This document shows positions 54,965-64,000 of a stretch of DNA of 64,000 nt, piece after piece; within the stretch, counting starts at the first letter, position 1; each line of letters starts with the position of its first letter. Both the position numbers and the translations under genes were made by a program. This DNA comes from Hsuehochloa calcarea. Taxonomy: Eukaryota; Streptophyta; Magnoliopsida; Poales; Poaceae. The notes under the pieces were generated by a model, which saw nothing but the letters and a program-made list of their open reading frames with translations, did not search any database and had not been told where the DNA came from. The stretch covers positions 23,159,045-23,223,044 of the forward strand of contig CM070603.1 of NCBI GenBank assembly GCA_036346395.1. Reading direction: 5' to 3'.

Positions 54965-55200
54965 AAAGAGTGTGAATAGTGGTCATGTGAGCGACAAGAG
55001 CAAAAGTCTCATCGTAGTCACGACCATGCTCCTGCTGAAAATCACACACCATAAGAAAAGCCTTGTAACGGTCAAGAGAGCCATCTGAGCGGGTCGTGAT
55101 CTTGTACACTCACTTGCTCGTGATAGGAATGACACGTGCAGATAAGGACACAAGATCTCAAATGCCAGTACGCTCCAAACCAGCAATCTCTTCATAGGTC
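54965..55200 (-). pseudogene. copia-2 RT, N-terminal part
   Basis: Minus strand encodes the RT start in shifting frames (tryptophan/valine-rich KTRSDGSLDRYKA-like region and DYDETFA...MTTIHTLF), ending at the MITE target site. Confidence 0.7.
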
Positions 55201-56445
55201 ATGAGCTACCACTCAGAGTGAGCAACAACCTCATGATATGTCGTAGGCTCAGAAATAGCAACAGCTGAGAAGTAGTAGCGCTTAGGAGCCCTGACAGTGT
55301 AACAATCACGAAGATCATATCTGAGAGGAGAGGCTGGAGCAGGACCCAGTAAGGACAGATAAGAGAAGCTAGGAACAGGGCCCAGCACAAAGATGGAAGG
55401 TCAACTAGAAGAGGACTAGGCTGAAGATGGCAAGAGTAGTGAAGTAAAAAGGGGGTCTTAATAGAAGAGCTAGAAGGAACCTCCGGAGGAGAGAGAACAG
55501 GTGGAGCCGGAGGAGAGGGAAACAAAGAAGTTGAAGGTGGAAGCAAAACAGAAGTGGAGAGTTGGGGTCAGGAAAAGTCATAAAAGATATCGACTCAACA
55601 AGAGAAACTAGGCTGACAGTAGAGGAATGAGGGTAGAAAAGCCAATACTCATCGAAGTTGACACCCCGAGAGATCCTCACCTAGCAAGCAACAGGGTCGT
55701 AGCAGTGATAACCCTTATGCTCAAGATTGTAGCCAAGAAAAACACACTCAACTGACTGAGCAGTCAGCTTGGTGCACTCATGAGGTGGAAGAAGGACGAA
55801 GTAGACACAAGTGAAACAACGAATGTGACTATACTATGGAGCCTAGTCATAGAGACGCTCGACAGGAGTAAAACCCTAAAGAGTAGCGAAAGGCTGCATG
55901 TTGATGAGGAAATCAGCAGTGGAGATAGCCTTAGCCCAAAAATAAAGTGAAATAGAAGAGGCAAGAATGAAAATGCGAGATGTCTCAGGCGGGTGACGAT
56001 GCTTATGCTTAGAGACATCATTCTAAGTGTGAGCACTAGGACAAAAGTACTGGAGAAGAGTACCCTAGTCAGCAAGAAAGCGACGCAAGGCAGTAGACAT
56101 GTATTCACCAATAGAATCAACACTAAAGACACGAATGACCGAAACGAACTGAGTTCGAATCATGGTTGCAAACATCTGGTAAATAGAGAGAACTTGAGTG
56201 TGAGAAGACATGAAGTGGATCGAAATATGATGAGAATAATTATCAATAAAAATCACATAGTATCGATAACTCCCTTTCGAAGCGAAAGGGAGCCAAACTA
56301 CAAACATCATAGTGAACAAGATCAAAAGGATGAGCAAAAGCAGAATCACTAGAGGGATAGGAGAGTTGCAACTGCTTGCCAAGCTTGCAACCTATACAAT
56401 GTAAAGAGGTATCACCAGAAATAGACAAAAGCACACCACGAACTA
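55201..56445 (-). pseudogene. copia-2 integrase and linker
   Basis: Minus strand, in order: HCIGCKLGKQLQLSYPSSDS (zinc-binding end), HPFDLVHYDV (first Asp region), YYVIFIDNYSHH, then MIRTQFVSVIRVFSVDSIGEY (second Asp), then FVLLPPHECTKLTAQSVECV, FLGYNLEHKGYHCYDP and RISRGVNFDEYW. A Pro/Ser-rich linker follows (55199-55546). Several frame shifts. It starts abruptly at 56445 where the duplicate 3' end begins; gag and protease never precede it. Confidence 0.88.
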
Positions 56446-56558
56446 CCTTATACAATACTCTAACACCCCTCTCAAACTAATAGTAGATCAACAACAATAA
56501 GTTTGGAGAGGTAGAAGATGTGTTGAACTCTAGTCTGTGTCTTGGAGAAGAAATCTAT

Positions 56559-58320
56559 TGTGGATATCATAGGAATATGCTCCAAATCTTAGGAGGATGT
56601 GACAATTGGCAATGATGTTTACGGTTTGTCGTTTCACGTATTTTCGGCAAAGTTGGCATGTTGTCAGTTATAACCGGCCCGACCGCCGTGTGGGCTATCG
56701 ACCGATTCTCGACCGGCCGGACCGCCCTATGAACGACCGACCGGCCGCTACTAAAGTGTTGAATTGAGCTGGTCCAAAAATAGAGGGTGTAGGCAAGAGA
56801 GGGGATTCTATTGCACTTGGTCTCATAATTTTTGAAGTATCCAGTCAAAAGTTCTATTGGTTTGAAATTTTTAGCAGGTTTCGGTTTTCAGAGGTTGAAA
56901 ATCGGCTAAGTCTTTACTGGCAGTCTGACAGGTCAATAGCTGGCAGTCAGACCGGCCAGGGTGGGTGGTCAGACCGGCCCGAGGGGCAGTCTGACCGGTT
57001 TTCACTTGGTTCGTCGTCTGTTGTGGCGGTGTTGTTCGGTTGTTAGGTCAAAGTCATGAGTTTCATGGCATATATGTTGCATGATGCATGTTTTGACTAA
57101 CATGGGTCAAGTTGTGAAGAACTTGTTCCCAAATTCGGTTTACTTGTCCATTGTTGTGCAGGTTGCTTGGTGGTCAACGACGAGGATGATCGGGACTAGG
57201 CTTGGAGAGCTGAGGTCCAGAACGATCGACGATGCCGGGTGAGGTCAATGTACTCAAGCGTGGTGCAAGATGGACAAGGGTGACCTATTAGCTAATCCCA
57301 GGGGTAAGATGGTGCAAGGTGTAGCTAGTTAGGTCAAGGGATGTTAAAGACGACGTATTAAAATACGTGCATAAGTGTCCCGTTTGTTTTGGGCCTTAAC
57401 GGGAGCCCAATTGAGTCAAACTTCTAGAAGGTCTAAGCCTCCACTATAAATAGGGGAGGGAGGTGGCTGCACCTCCACTTCGTCTCTTTTACAATTTTTG
57501 TAAACCCTAATTTTCTTAGGGAGAGCTTTTGTGGAGGCTAGGGTTCTTGATAGTTTGATGTGATTTTCGTGCTCTTGGATTGAGCATTGTCCTCCATTGA
57601 TGGAGAGGTTGTAAGCCCATATCATATCAATCAATCAAAGAAAAGTTTGATCAATGTTTTGTCTCATTGCATTCTTTCTCTCTATTTGATGATTTTGGGT
57701 CTTTCTTTGATCTGTGAGTTTTTGCTTGGTTTCTTCACATGATCTAGCTTGCTGTGACGTGTGGGAATCTATCTAGGATCATCTTGATCATCAATCACCC
57801 ACGAGCAAGAGTTTTGACCTAGTTTTCGTTTTGACCCGGTTTTGAACCTCTCTTCAATCAAATCGAAAAGAATCGCTATTCTTCCAAGAATTATCACAAT
57901 CTTCGATTGGAATAGCTTCCTGATATCATAGAGAAGGTGTGTTCCATGTTTCATTAAGTTTGGAGTTGTAGATCAAAAGTTTCATCTATTTGCAACTTCG
58001 TCATCGGGCTATTTTGATCTGTTCTGGAGGGAATCGGTTAGACCGCCAGGGAATCGGTCAGACCGGCCAAGGCCAGAGGTCAGACCACCAGTGAATCGGT
58101 CAGACCGCTAGTGCATTGAATTGTTTCAATCTTTGTTGATTTTGTCGTATTGCTTAAGGGTTTGAATTGGATTCAATATTAGTCTTCCGTTGTACCGATA
58201 TACTGATCTTCATAGCTTCCATAACTACTGGAGTGAAATATTGTTGAATCCATTATTTGTGAAAAAGTGAGCGTGCTCCTATTCACCCCACCCCCCTCTA
58301 GTCGTCTTTTCGGTCCAACA
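56559..58320 (+). mobile_element. LTR-4: SIRE-type solo LTR, plus orientation
   Basis: 1,762 bases from TGTGGATATC to GGTCCAACA; flanks TCTAT (56554-56558) and TCTAC (58321-58325) differ by one transition. TATA box at about 57444 (CTATAAATAGGGG). It ends CTATTCACCCCACCCCCCTC then TAGTCG before GGTCCAACA. Words like GGTCAGACCGGCC repeat at 56670-57000 and 58020-58105. No coding sequence. Confidence 0.85.
57443..57450 (+). promoter_or_regulatory. TATA box of LTR-4
   Basis: TATAAATA in ACTATAAATAGGGGAGGG, about 880 bases into the LTR, following the GGTCAGACCGG array. Confidence 0.65.
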
Positions 58321-58660
58321 TCTACAAACTGAAGCTTCGAAGGCACGTATTGAAGAGCAACAACTTGCTCCCGCACCTGCGATCTTATCTACGAAGCATC
58401 TACTCTGATGTGCTTGGTGAGCTCATACTTCACTAGATCTCGAGCAATGCTGATCTCACTAGTGTTGTCTGATAAGAGAGGAGTTGGTGTAGGAACTGAA
58501 ACACCAAAATCCACAAGTAGCCACCAAAGTCAAGTGATCTCAACTATCAACAACGTCATGGCTCGCAATTCAGCCACAGCACTCGAATGATAAATGGCAG
58601 TCTGCTTCTTGGTCTTCCAGGCAATCAGAGATGAACCATCGAAAGCAAGGCTGGCGGCGG

Positions 58661-58870
58661 CAGCTTGTCGAACATAGGATCTAGGGAGGCGCTGGCTCAT
58701 CAAAGGGGAGCAGGGGAGGTGCCGGCTCATCAAGGCAGCGGGATCCGACATAGGTTGGGTGCGGCATCTGGCGCTAAGAAGCAAAGGGTGGTGGGAGCAG
58801 GGGCAGCGGCGCTCAAGCTGCGGTGGTGAACAGGGGCTATGTTTAGCATTTGTGGGAGAGGGAGTCATGG
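58661..58870 (-). other. copia-2 leader
   Basis: GC-rich, with the 22-base-scale repeat 'ggcgctggctcatcaa / aggtgccggctcatcaa' at about 58689 and 58718. No gag start recognised. It joins RNase H sequence directly. Confidence 0.6.
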
Positions 58871-58882
58871 GCTCTAATACCA
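58871..58882 (-). other. copia-2 primer binding site
   Basis: Plus-strand GCTCTAATACCA is the complement of TGGTATCAGAGC with one change; abuts the LTR at 58883. Confidence 0.85.
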
Positions 58883-59011
58883 TGTTATGCAATAAACTCA
58901 TCTCCATTCATTGGGACAAAATGTCAATATGTACGGCTACATGAGCTGGCAAATAAGCAAATAACATCCTATACAATTAACTAATCACACAACGTATATA
59001 ATACTCAAGCA
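58883..59011 (-). repeat. copia-2 5' LTR
   Basis: TGTTATGCAATAAACTC...ATACTCAAGCA, matching 50224-50353. ATTTT follows. Confidence 0.82.
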
Positions 59012-59324
59012 ATTTTTACCCAATCATAAACCTTAGCTCATGATATAATTTTAGGTATCCTGAACTTGAAATGTGTACTTCATGCAATGCAACATGCACA
59101 TAGAAACATTATCAAGAATAATAACTTTCGCTAGGTCCAGGCTGGTTGTAATTAGGGAAAAGTTTTCAAATCTCCATATGCATTATCACAAATACATACA
59201 GCATTATGAAGTGTTTACAAAATATTTTGTTAATGTCAACAAGCACGCGAAGAACCATAATTATGCGAGCAACATCCTCACCAAGAACCTCTGATACTCC
59301 CATGCGACGGACATAACTCAAATT
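59012..59324. other. Spacer between copia-2 and copia-3
   Basis: AT-rich sequence; a 73-codon open frame at 59073-59294 has no recognisable domain. Nothing else seen. Confidence 0.4.
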
Positions 59325-59603
59325 TGTTGATATTTGTGATCCATATGTGATCTGAATTCTAATATGGATGAATCCAAATATGTCATATTAGCGGATTAGT
59401 TTCTTACTTGGACTCCAAGTCCTTTTACCCCTTTATATACCTCTTGTTAGCCGCACAGGGAGAGATGACGCCCCATTGTAATTCTCCTGCATTTTGTAAA
59501 CTCTCCTCATATAGTGACTATCGTCGATTGGCGCCTGTGGTTTTTCCCGCAAGGGTTTTTCACATAAAAATTTGTATCTCCTTTTATCATTATTTTTCTA
59601 ACA
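59325..59603 (+). repeat. copia-3 5' LTR
   Basis: 279 bases with inverted ends TGTT...AACA, a TATA-like TTTATATA (59433-59440), and a Met-tRNA primer site two bases after it. Its 3' partner is not in the window. Confidence 0.75.
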
Positions 59604-59605
59604 AG

Positions 59606-59617
59606 TGGTATGAGAGC
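59606..59617 (+). other. copia-3 primer binding site
   Basis: TGGTATGAGAGC differs from the plant Met-tRNA site TGGTATCAGAGC at one base. The following ~215 bases (59618-59835) are leader, cut off by the next LTR fragment. Confidence 0.85.
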
Positions 59618-59835
59618 ACATGAGATTAGGATTTTGAGATAGATACAAGAAAAAAATAGTAGATACAATCCTGGCCGCCGTCATACACGTCGCTCCCATC
59701 ACGCAGCGCGTCTTGATCTATCATCGCGCGTCGCTCCATAGTGAGGGCTCCCGTTCTCCACGTGCACGCGTCAGGCCTTCATCCAGGGCACGAAAAAGCA
59801 GCGGCGCCAACATCACTCTTCGTCACCTTGGTCCA

Positions 59836-60450
59836 TGTCGAACCCAGGAACGAAGGATCTTGAATTCTCTGTGTTTCCCACACTAGTCCATGATTTCTAG
59901 TGTACACAGTCTAACAAAAGTGTCATCACAATCATATCACGCATTTATATAATATGAATCAGAGTTTATTATAAAATCGGGCCTAAGGCCAAATAAAATA
60001 ACACATTGGAAACAAATAAGTAGTAGACCACACGATGCACCACAGGCAGTCGTCTGGGGGCGTAGGCCTAAACGTCTGGATCCTCACCGTCTAGATAGAA
60101 GTCTTCTCCTGAATAAATATTATTCAGCAAGAGTGAGCACAACTTCCGTGCTCGCAAGTTACACCAATAGAGAAATATGATGTATGCATAAGTAGACAAA
60201 TGAGGCCAATAGGGTTTATTTGCGTAAATGAGCATTTTCATATTTAAATAACCATATTAAGTTTCAAGGCATATTTTTAATCCATAGTTAGAATCATATT
60301 TTAAATTGACAGTTTTATAGTGGATAACCTCTATATGAAACATGTTGATGGATACCCTCCTATCACATGGCTATCCGCCCAATTTTACCACAAGGATTCA
60401 CCATCTTGAAATTATTTACTAAAACCATTTTAAAACCAACCACATTGAGG
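59836..60450 (-). repeat. LTR fragment related to gypsy-2, inverted
   Basis: Complement of the last ~600 bases of the gypsy-2 LTR (20930-21533): shares 'gttcatacactagtcc'-type end, 'attattcagcaagagtgagcac' and 'tatggaggttatccactataaaa'. It starts TGTCGAACCC (the LTR 3' end) and breaks off at about 60450. No primer site adjoins, so it is a truncated piece. Confidence 0.8.
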
Positions 60451-61066
60451 CATTTTGAGCATTAAGAAAATTCTTTTGAAGCAAAGCTCAAGCACTTAGC
60501 CCTCTTTGGGCAATTTCTCTTTTTCTTTCTCCTTTTTTTTTGTGCTAGATCTCAAGCCTTGCCGCGACCATCTCAAGCGATAAGCTTAAAAGAATGATCT
60601 AGGTCATCCAAAACTCCCCCTGAGTTCATGCCTAGTGCAATGGCAAGCCGTCTCATGAGAAAGGATTGGTGAGATCGCTTTTTTCATACGAGAAAATCTC
60701 ATTTTCATTTGCTTGACTTAATAAGATAAAAGCTCATTTTTCAACTCAGAATAAGTTCAAGACTCAATTCAACTTGTAAGACATGGCGAGAATCATAAGC
60801 GGATCACTAGAGCAAAACTAGTCACAAGATCCAACAAGACATGATTTGATTCAAGTTTCTCACAGATATAAAGCTAGCAAGTCAAAAGCTAAGCCACACA
60901 CGAAGAGCCATAAAAGAGGTCTAGCAGACTATCACTCGATATGACAAGGTATAGAATATGAGAACAAGTCATACAAGGATAATAATCAAAGCTCCACTGA
61001 TTTTATTACACAATGCAAGACAAATGAAATGAAACATGCATTATGATACAATGAATGCAAAAAGAG
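60451..61066 (-). repeat. copia-4 3' LTR fragment
   Basis: Non-coding AT-rich sequence left of the purine tract. The LTR start would be near 61066 (minus TTGCTCTTTTTGC). A second CTCCCCCTG at about 60616 is a possible alternative purine tract. Limits approximate. Confidence 0.45.
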
Positions 61067-61077
61067 CAACTTCCCCC

Positions 61078-61560
61078 TCAAAACAGCCCAATAGGACTAA
61101 TAACCCCTAACTCTCCCATAAGCGAAGAAACGCGAAGAGTCAAGAGCCTTAGTGAAAATATCATAAGTCGTTGCTCGGACTCTACAAAATGAAGCACAAC
61201 ATCACCTTTCTCAACATGGTCTCTCAGAAAATGAAATCGAATGTCAATGTGTTTAGTCCTGGAATGTTGCACTGGGTTTTTAGCAATATTAATTGCAGAA
61301 GTGTTGTCACAGAAAAGAGGAACACTTCCTAAAGATAACCCATAGTCTCGCGGCGTGGACAAAATCCAGAGAACTCGAGAGCAACCAGCGCGCACTACTA
61401 CATACTCGGCCTCGGTGTGGTGTCAGCAAGATTTTTCTCGAAGACCAAGAAACAAGTTTTGTATACTTACTCGTGGATAAGGTGCCTCTTTCAGTTGCTT
61501 GATTTGAAGACCAAGGAAGAATGTCGGCTCTCCCATCATGCTCATCTCAAATTCACCTCA
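61078..61560 (-). pseudogene. copia-4 RNase H remnant
   Basis: Minus 61078-61395: LWILSTPRDYGL, VPLFCDNTSAINIAKNP (catalytic CDN present), QHSRTKHIDIRFHFLRDHVE, KGDVVLHFVESEQ. This is the best-preserved RNase H of the window. One or two frame changes at its N-terminal side (about 61400-61540). Confidence 0.9.
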
Positions 61561-62100
61561 TAGAATCAAAATCTAGACACCAAAGCATGAGAGGAACCAC
61601 CAAAATAATATCATCCACATATATTTGAACCAACAAGAAATCACCGCCATGCACGAGAGTGAACAAGGTTTTATCAACCATTCCCATTTTGAAATCATTT
61701 TCAAGCAAGAAACTCTTAAGCTCACATACCAAGCTCTAGGAGCTTGTTTCAAACCATACAGGGCTTTAGAGAGTTAAAAACATGGTTTGGGAATTTTGAT
61801 TTTCAAAACCGTGGAGGTTGCTTGACAAAGACCTCTTCTTCTATGAAGCCATTCAAGAAAGCACTTTTAACATCCATTTGAAAAAGCTTGAAACCCTTGG
61901 ATGTTGCAAATGCTAAAAGAATGCGAATGGCCTCCAATCTAACAAAGTCTCCTCAAAGTCTAAGCCCTCTACTGAATAACCTTGAGCAACAAGTCTAGCC
62001 TTATTAAGAACAACCAATCCATCCTCACTTTGCTTATTTTTAAAACCCATTTTGTTCCAATAACATGAGAATCGGAAGGTGGCTCAACTAAAAACAGACT
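61561..62100 (-). pseudogene. copia-4 reverse transcriptase remnant
   Basis: Minus strand: LLAFATSKGFKLFQMDVKSA and FLNGFIEEEVFVKQPP (about 61810-61925), KALYGLKQAPRAWY (about 61728-61770), and QIYVDDIIL with YVDD at 61610-61621. Active site intact, frames broken. The RT C-terminal part is shortened. Confidence 0.88.
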
Positions 62101-62478
62101 TTGTTTCTTTCAAAATTTTCAAGCTCTTCATGCATGGCATTGACCCAAGAGGCATCGATAAAGCATGGGTGATATCTCGGGGTTCAAAAGAAGCGACAAA
62201 AGCGAGAATGTGCATGGGAATCGGAGAAATAAACACGAGCGAGTGACTCGCTCTTGAAGATCCCCAATCATCTGCTCGGAGGATGTTGTCGCGAATGCGA
62301 AGAGGTGCTCTGGTGCGTATGGCCTCTACCCCATGAGTTGTGGAGGTAGGAACAGAGCCACTCGGATCGTCGGTGGGGATAGGAGGCGGTTTGCTCACCG
62401 ACATCAAGTAGTAGTAGCAGTGCTCTCCACCCTCTCGAGGTAGCAGGAGGATGGTTTGAGTCTTCATCCTCGTAATCA
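62101..62478 (-). pseudogene. copia-4 integrase-RT linker
   Basis: Two overlapping minus-strand frames with Asp/Glu, Ser/Pro and Thr-rich sequence (DDDYEDEDSNHPPATSRG, SKPPPIPTDDPSGS), the low-complexity linker usual between copia integrase and RT. It ends with RTRAPLRIRDNI, near the start of RT. Confidence 0.7.
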
Positions 62479-63250
62479 TCATCGACGAAGATGCTTTCTT
62501 GAGTCTCGTAAACCTGTACTTGAAGCATCGGGTCTAGTACTGTGACTAGCCTCATCAAAAGTGACTTCGCAAGTCTCAACAATTTTGTTAGTATCAACAT
62601 TAAAAACACGATAGCCACGAGAATGAGCAGGATAACCAAGAAATATGCCATCAAAACATCTAGACTCAAATTTATCAAGATTGCCATGTTTAAGAATGAA
62701 GCACTTGCAACCAAAAATCTTGAAATGAGAGACTTTGGGAGAATGACCAAATCTAAGCTCATAAGAAGTCTTCCCAACCACAGATCTCAAGAAAACCCTA
62801 TTGGAGATATAACAAGCAGTAGAGATAGCCTCAGCCCAAAATCTCCTAGGAGTAGAATGCTCATCTAGCATGGTCCAAGCCATCTCTACAAGGGTTCTGT
62901 TCTTCCTTTCTACAACACCATTCTGTGAGGAACTCTAGGAGAAGAAAGCGATGCTCAATTCCCTATCAGTAGCGAAGGTAGAAAAGAAGAATTCTTGAAC
63001 TCGTCCCATTATCACTCCTAATGGCTCTCAAAGCTCGGTATATCAACAAAGAATTCTAAGGACCAAATCTTTAAAGAATCCAAATGTTTCGTCCTTAGAA
63101 GCAAGAAAATAAACCCATGAATACACAGGTAATCATCCACAACCACCAAAGACATACCATTTCCCACCAAATGATGAACTCTTGAAGGACCAATCAGATC
63201 TAAGTGAAGAAGCATCCCGTCCATCACATTACCAAAGTAAGAGGTGGGTG
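62479..63250 (-). pseudogene. copia-4 integrase remnant
   Basis: Minus 62479-62883: MAWTMLDEHSTPRRFWAEAI, STACYISNRVFLR, KTSYELRFGHSP, FKIFGCKCFILKHGN, DGIFLGYPAHSRGYRVFN, CEVTFDEAS. Upstream 62884-63230: LHLDLIGPSRVHHLVGNGMS (first Asp), then VVVDDYLCIHGFIFLL, then broken sequence through the second Asp and NG.VER-type Glu region. The order is canonical. Confidence 0.9.
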
Positions 63251-63529
63251 GGAAGCGGACACCATCTTACCATGTCTACTGTGGTGAGCACACAAGATCT
63301 CTGGACACCTTGACCTAGGCAAACCTCTAATCAAGTCCTTGCAACTGACTCTAGACAAATGATCAAAACCTATATGCCCAAGTCTACGATGCCACAAAAC
63401 AAGGTCATGAGAATCGAGGCTACAGACACCTAGGACTGGAAATGAAGAAATCTTTGAAATTTGCACGTAAAATCTTCTCAAATGAGATCTCAAAACAAGC
63501 TCACCGAGGAATCTAGAACTCTGACTCAC
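63224..63529 (-). pseudogene. copia-4 gag-pre-integrase (zinc) domain
   Basis: Minus strand: DLVLWHRRLGHIGFDHLSRV, SCKDLIRGLPRSRC, then CAHHSRHGKMVSASHPPLT. The HH...CC zinc fold is recognisable (LWHRRLGH and the C...C pair, second half altered to CAHHS). Confidence 0.85.
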
Positions 63530-64000
63530 CTCTCTTAAACCTCACTTCTAGACCCTCATCAAGCAAATGAGAAGCAGATAGAAGATTATACCTCACTTAC
63601 TCACCAAAGCGACGTCTTTTAGCATGAACTTGTCGTTGACGCGCCACAAGGCCCTTTGCAATACGGTCCGGTAGAAGCATCCCCAAATGTAATCAATTCA
63701 TTGCGGATGCACGTGTGAGGAGGAGAACCATCTAGAATCTCCGGTCATATGTCGAGAACACCCGAGTCTACAAGCCACTTGTCCTCCTTCCTCGCACGAC
63801 GGACCTAACTCACTCTCGTCGTCCTCCGCTTCCGAGTCCACATCGCTCATATTTACATTCTCAAGAGCGGCAAGGACCCTACCGACAAACTTTCGATAGT
63901 TTGTCTTCTTGGGTTTTGCATCTCTCTCCGGGATGTCTTCGTGTCTCCTTCTCCTCTTTGCCCTTTAGCTTGGGCACTTGGAGCGAATGTGGTTTGGCTC
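63530..64000 (-). pseudogene. copia-4 protease/gag C-terminal remnant, cut by window edge
   Basis: Degenerate minus-strand coding sequence. From about 63750 back the words WLVDSGVLDI-like (protease region, tgtagactcgggtg) and DEDESESGPSCE-like acidic sequence (63790-63840) are readable. At the edge a basic stretch resembles the area after the gag knuckle. The rest of gag and the 5' LTR lie beyond 64000. Confidence 0.55.

Larger units (their letters stand above)
56446..58660 (-). pseudogene. Second copia 3' end (RNase H to purine tract) inside copia-2, split by LTR-4
   Basis: 56446-56558 matches 50335-50450: end of an LTR (CTTATACAATACTCTAACA), purine tract and 3' UTR. 58321-58660 matches 50480-50760: the RNase H C-terminus (REQVVALQYVPSKLQFVD). 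LTR-4 lies between. Differences from the first copy show it is a related element rather than a fresh duplication. Confidence 0.8.
50224..59011 (-). mobile_element. copia-2: chimeric Ty1/copia provirus with three later insertions
   Basis: 130-bp LTRs at 50224-50353 (3') and 58883-59011 (5'), both starting TGTTATGCAATAAA on the plus strand; flanks GTTTT/ATTTT match at 4 of 5. Minus-strand order is 5' LTR, primer site, short leader, an RNase H piece with purine tract and the first ~20 bases of an LTR, then integrase, RT, RNase H, purine tract, 3' LTR. Gag and protease are thus missing and replaced by a duplicate 3' end. It was later hit by LTR-3 (51259-54130), an hAT MITE (54482-54956) and LTR-4 (56559-58320). 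Confidence 0.8.
60451..64000 (-). mobile_element. copia-4: SIRE-like Ty1/copia, running off the right edge
   Basis: Minus strand from the right: gag end, protease region, integrase, RT, RNase H, purine tract (complement TTCCCCCTC, about 61071-61079), then a non-coding stretch to 60451 that should be 3' LTR, truncated by the inverted gypsy LTR piece. Coding words are closest to the SIRE/Maximus lineage. All domains are present but frame-shifted. Confidence 0.8.

Overview
This window is plant nuclear DNA, almost certainly from a grass (Poaceae) and possibly Oryza-like. The evidence is several Ty3/gypsy LTRs of 3-5 kb with GC-rich promoter blocks, Ty1/copia LTRs of the SIRE type ending in CACCCCCCTCTAGTCG, FAR1-type Mutator sequence, hAT MITEs and initiator-Met-type primer binding sites. 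I find no intact cellular protein gene, rRNA, tRNA or CRISPR. The window is a nest of mostly dead transposons. Homology was judged by eye; family names are lineage-level guesses.

Layout, left to right. 1-10140: gypsy-1 (+), with 5' LTR cut by the window edge, frameshifted gag-pol and a truncated 3' LTR. 10141-13300: a second gypsy LTR fragment fused directly to it. 13301-15429: sequence without recognisable elements, with one unassigned Cys-containing ORF. 15435-27286: copia-1 (-), bounded by exact GCTCT target duplications, split by a truncated gypsy-2 (+) at about 20046-24552. 28161-38249: a decayed FAR1-type MULE (+) with a multi-exon transposase pseudogene, a second unrecognised ORF and a dense scatter of TTTACTG motifs, interrupted by gypsy-3 (29299-33222, exact TGAGG duplications, gag-protease only). 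38250-41390: low-copy-looking DNA with a SINE-like element and a small hAT MITE. 41391-48396: a GC-rich promoter-like block, then a roughly 5.3 kb gypsy LTR (-) with a scrap of internal sequence. 48397-50072: a SIRE-type LTR (-). 50224-59011: a chimeric copia-2 (-), itself hit by a solo LTR (51259-54130, exact CACTC duplication), an hAT MITE (54482-54956, exact 8-bp duplication) and another solo LTR (56559-58320). 59325-59835: 5' end of copia-3 (+). 59836-60450: an inverted LTR fragment related to gypsy-2. 60451-64000: a SIRE-like copia-4 (-) running off the right edge.

The features best worth a second look are the MULE (motif array, second ORF, almost exclusively TAG nonsense codons), a 24-base filler copied between two places in copia-1/gypsy-2, the gag-less chimeric copia-2, and arrays of short dyad-symmetric GC-rich motifs upstream of the TATA box in four unrelated LTRs.
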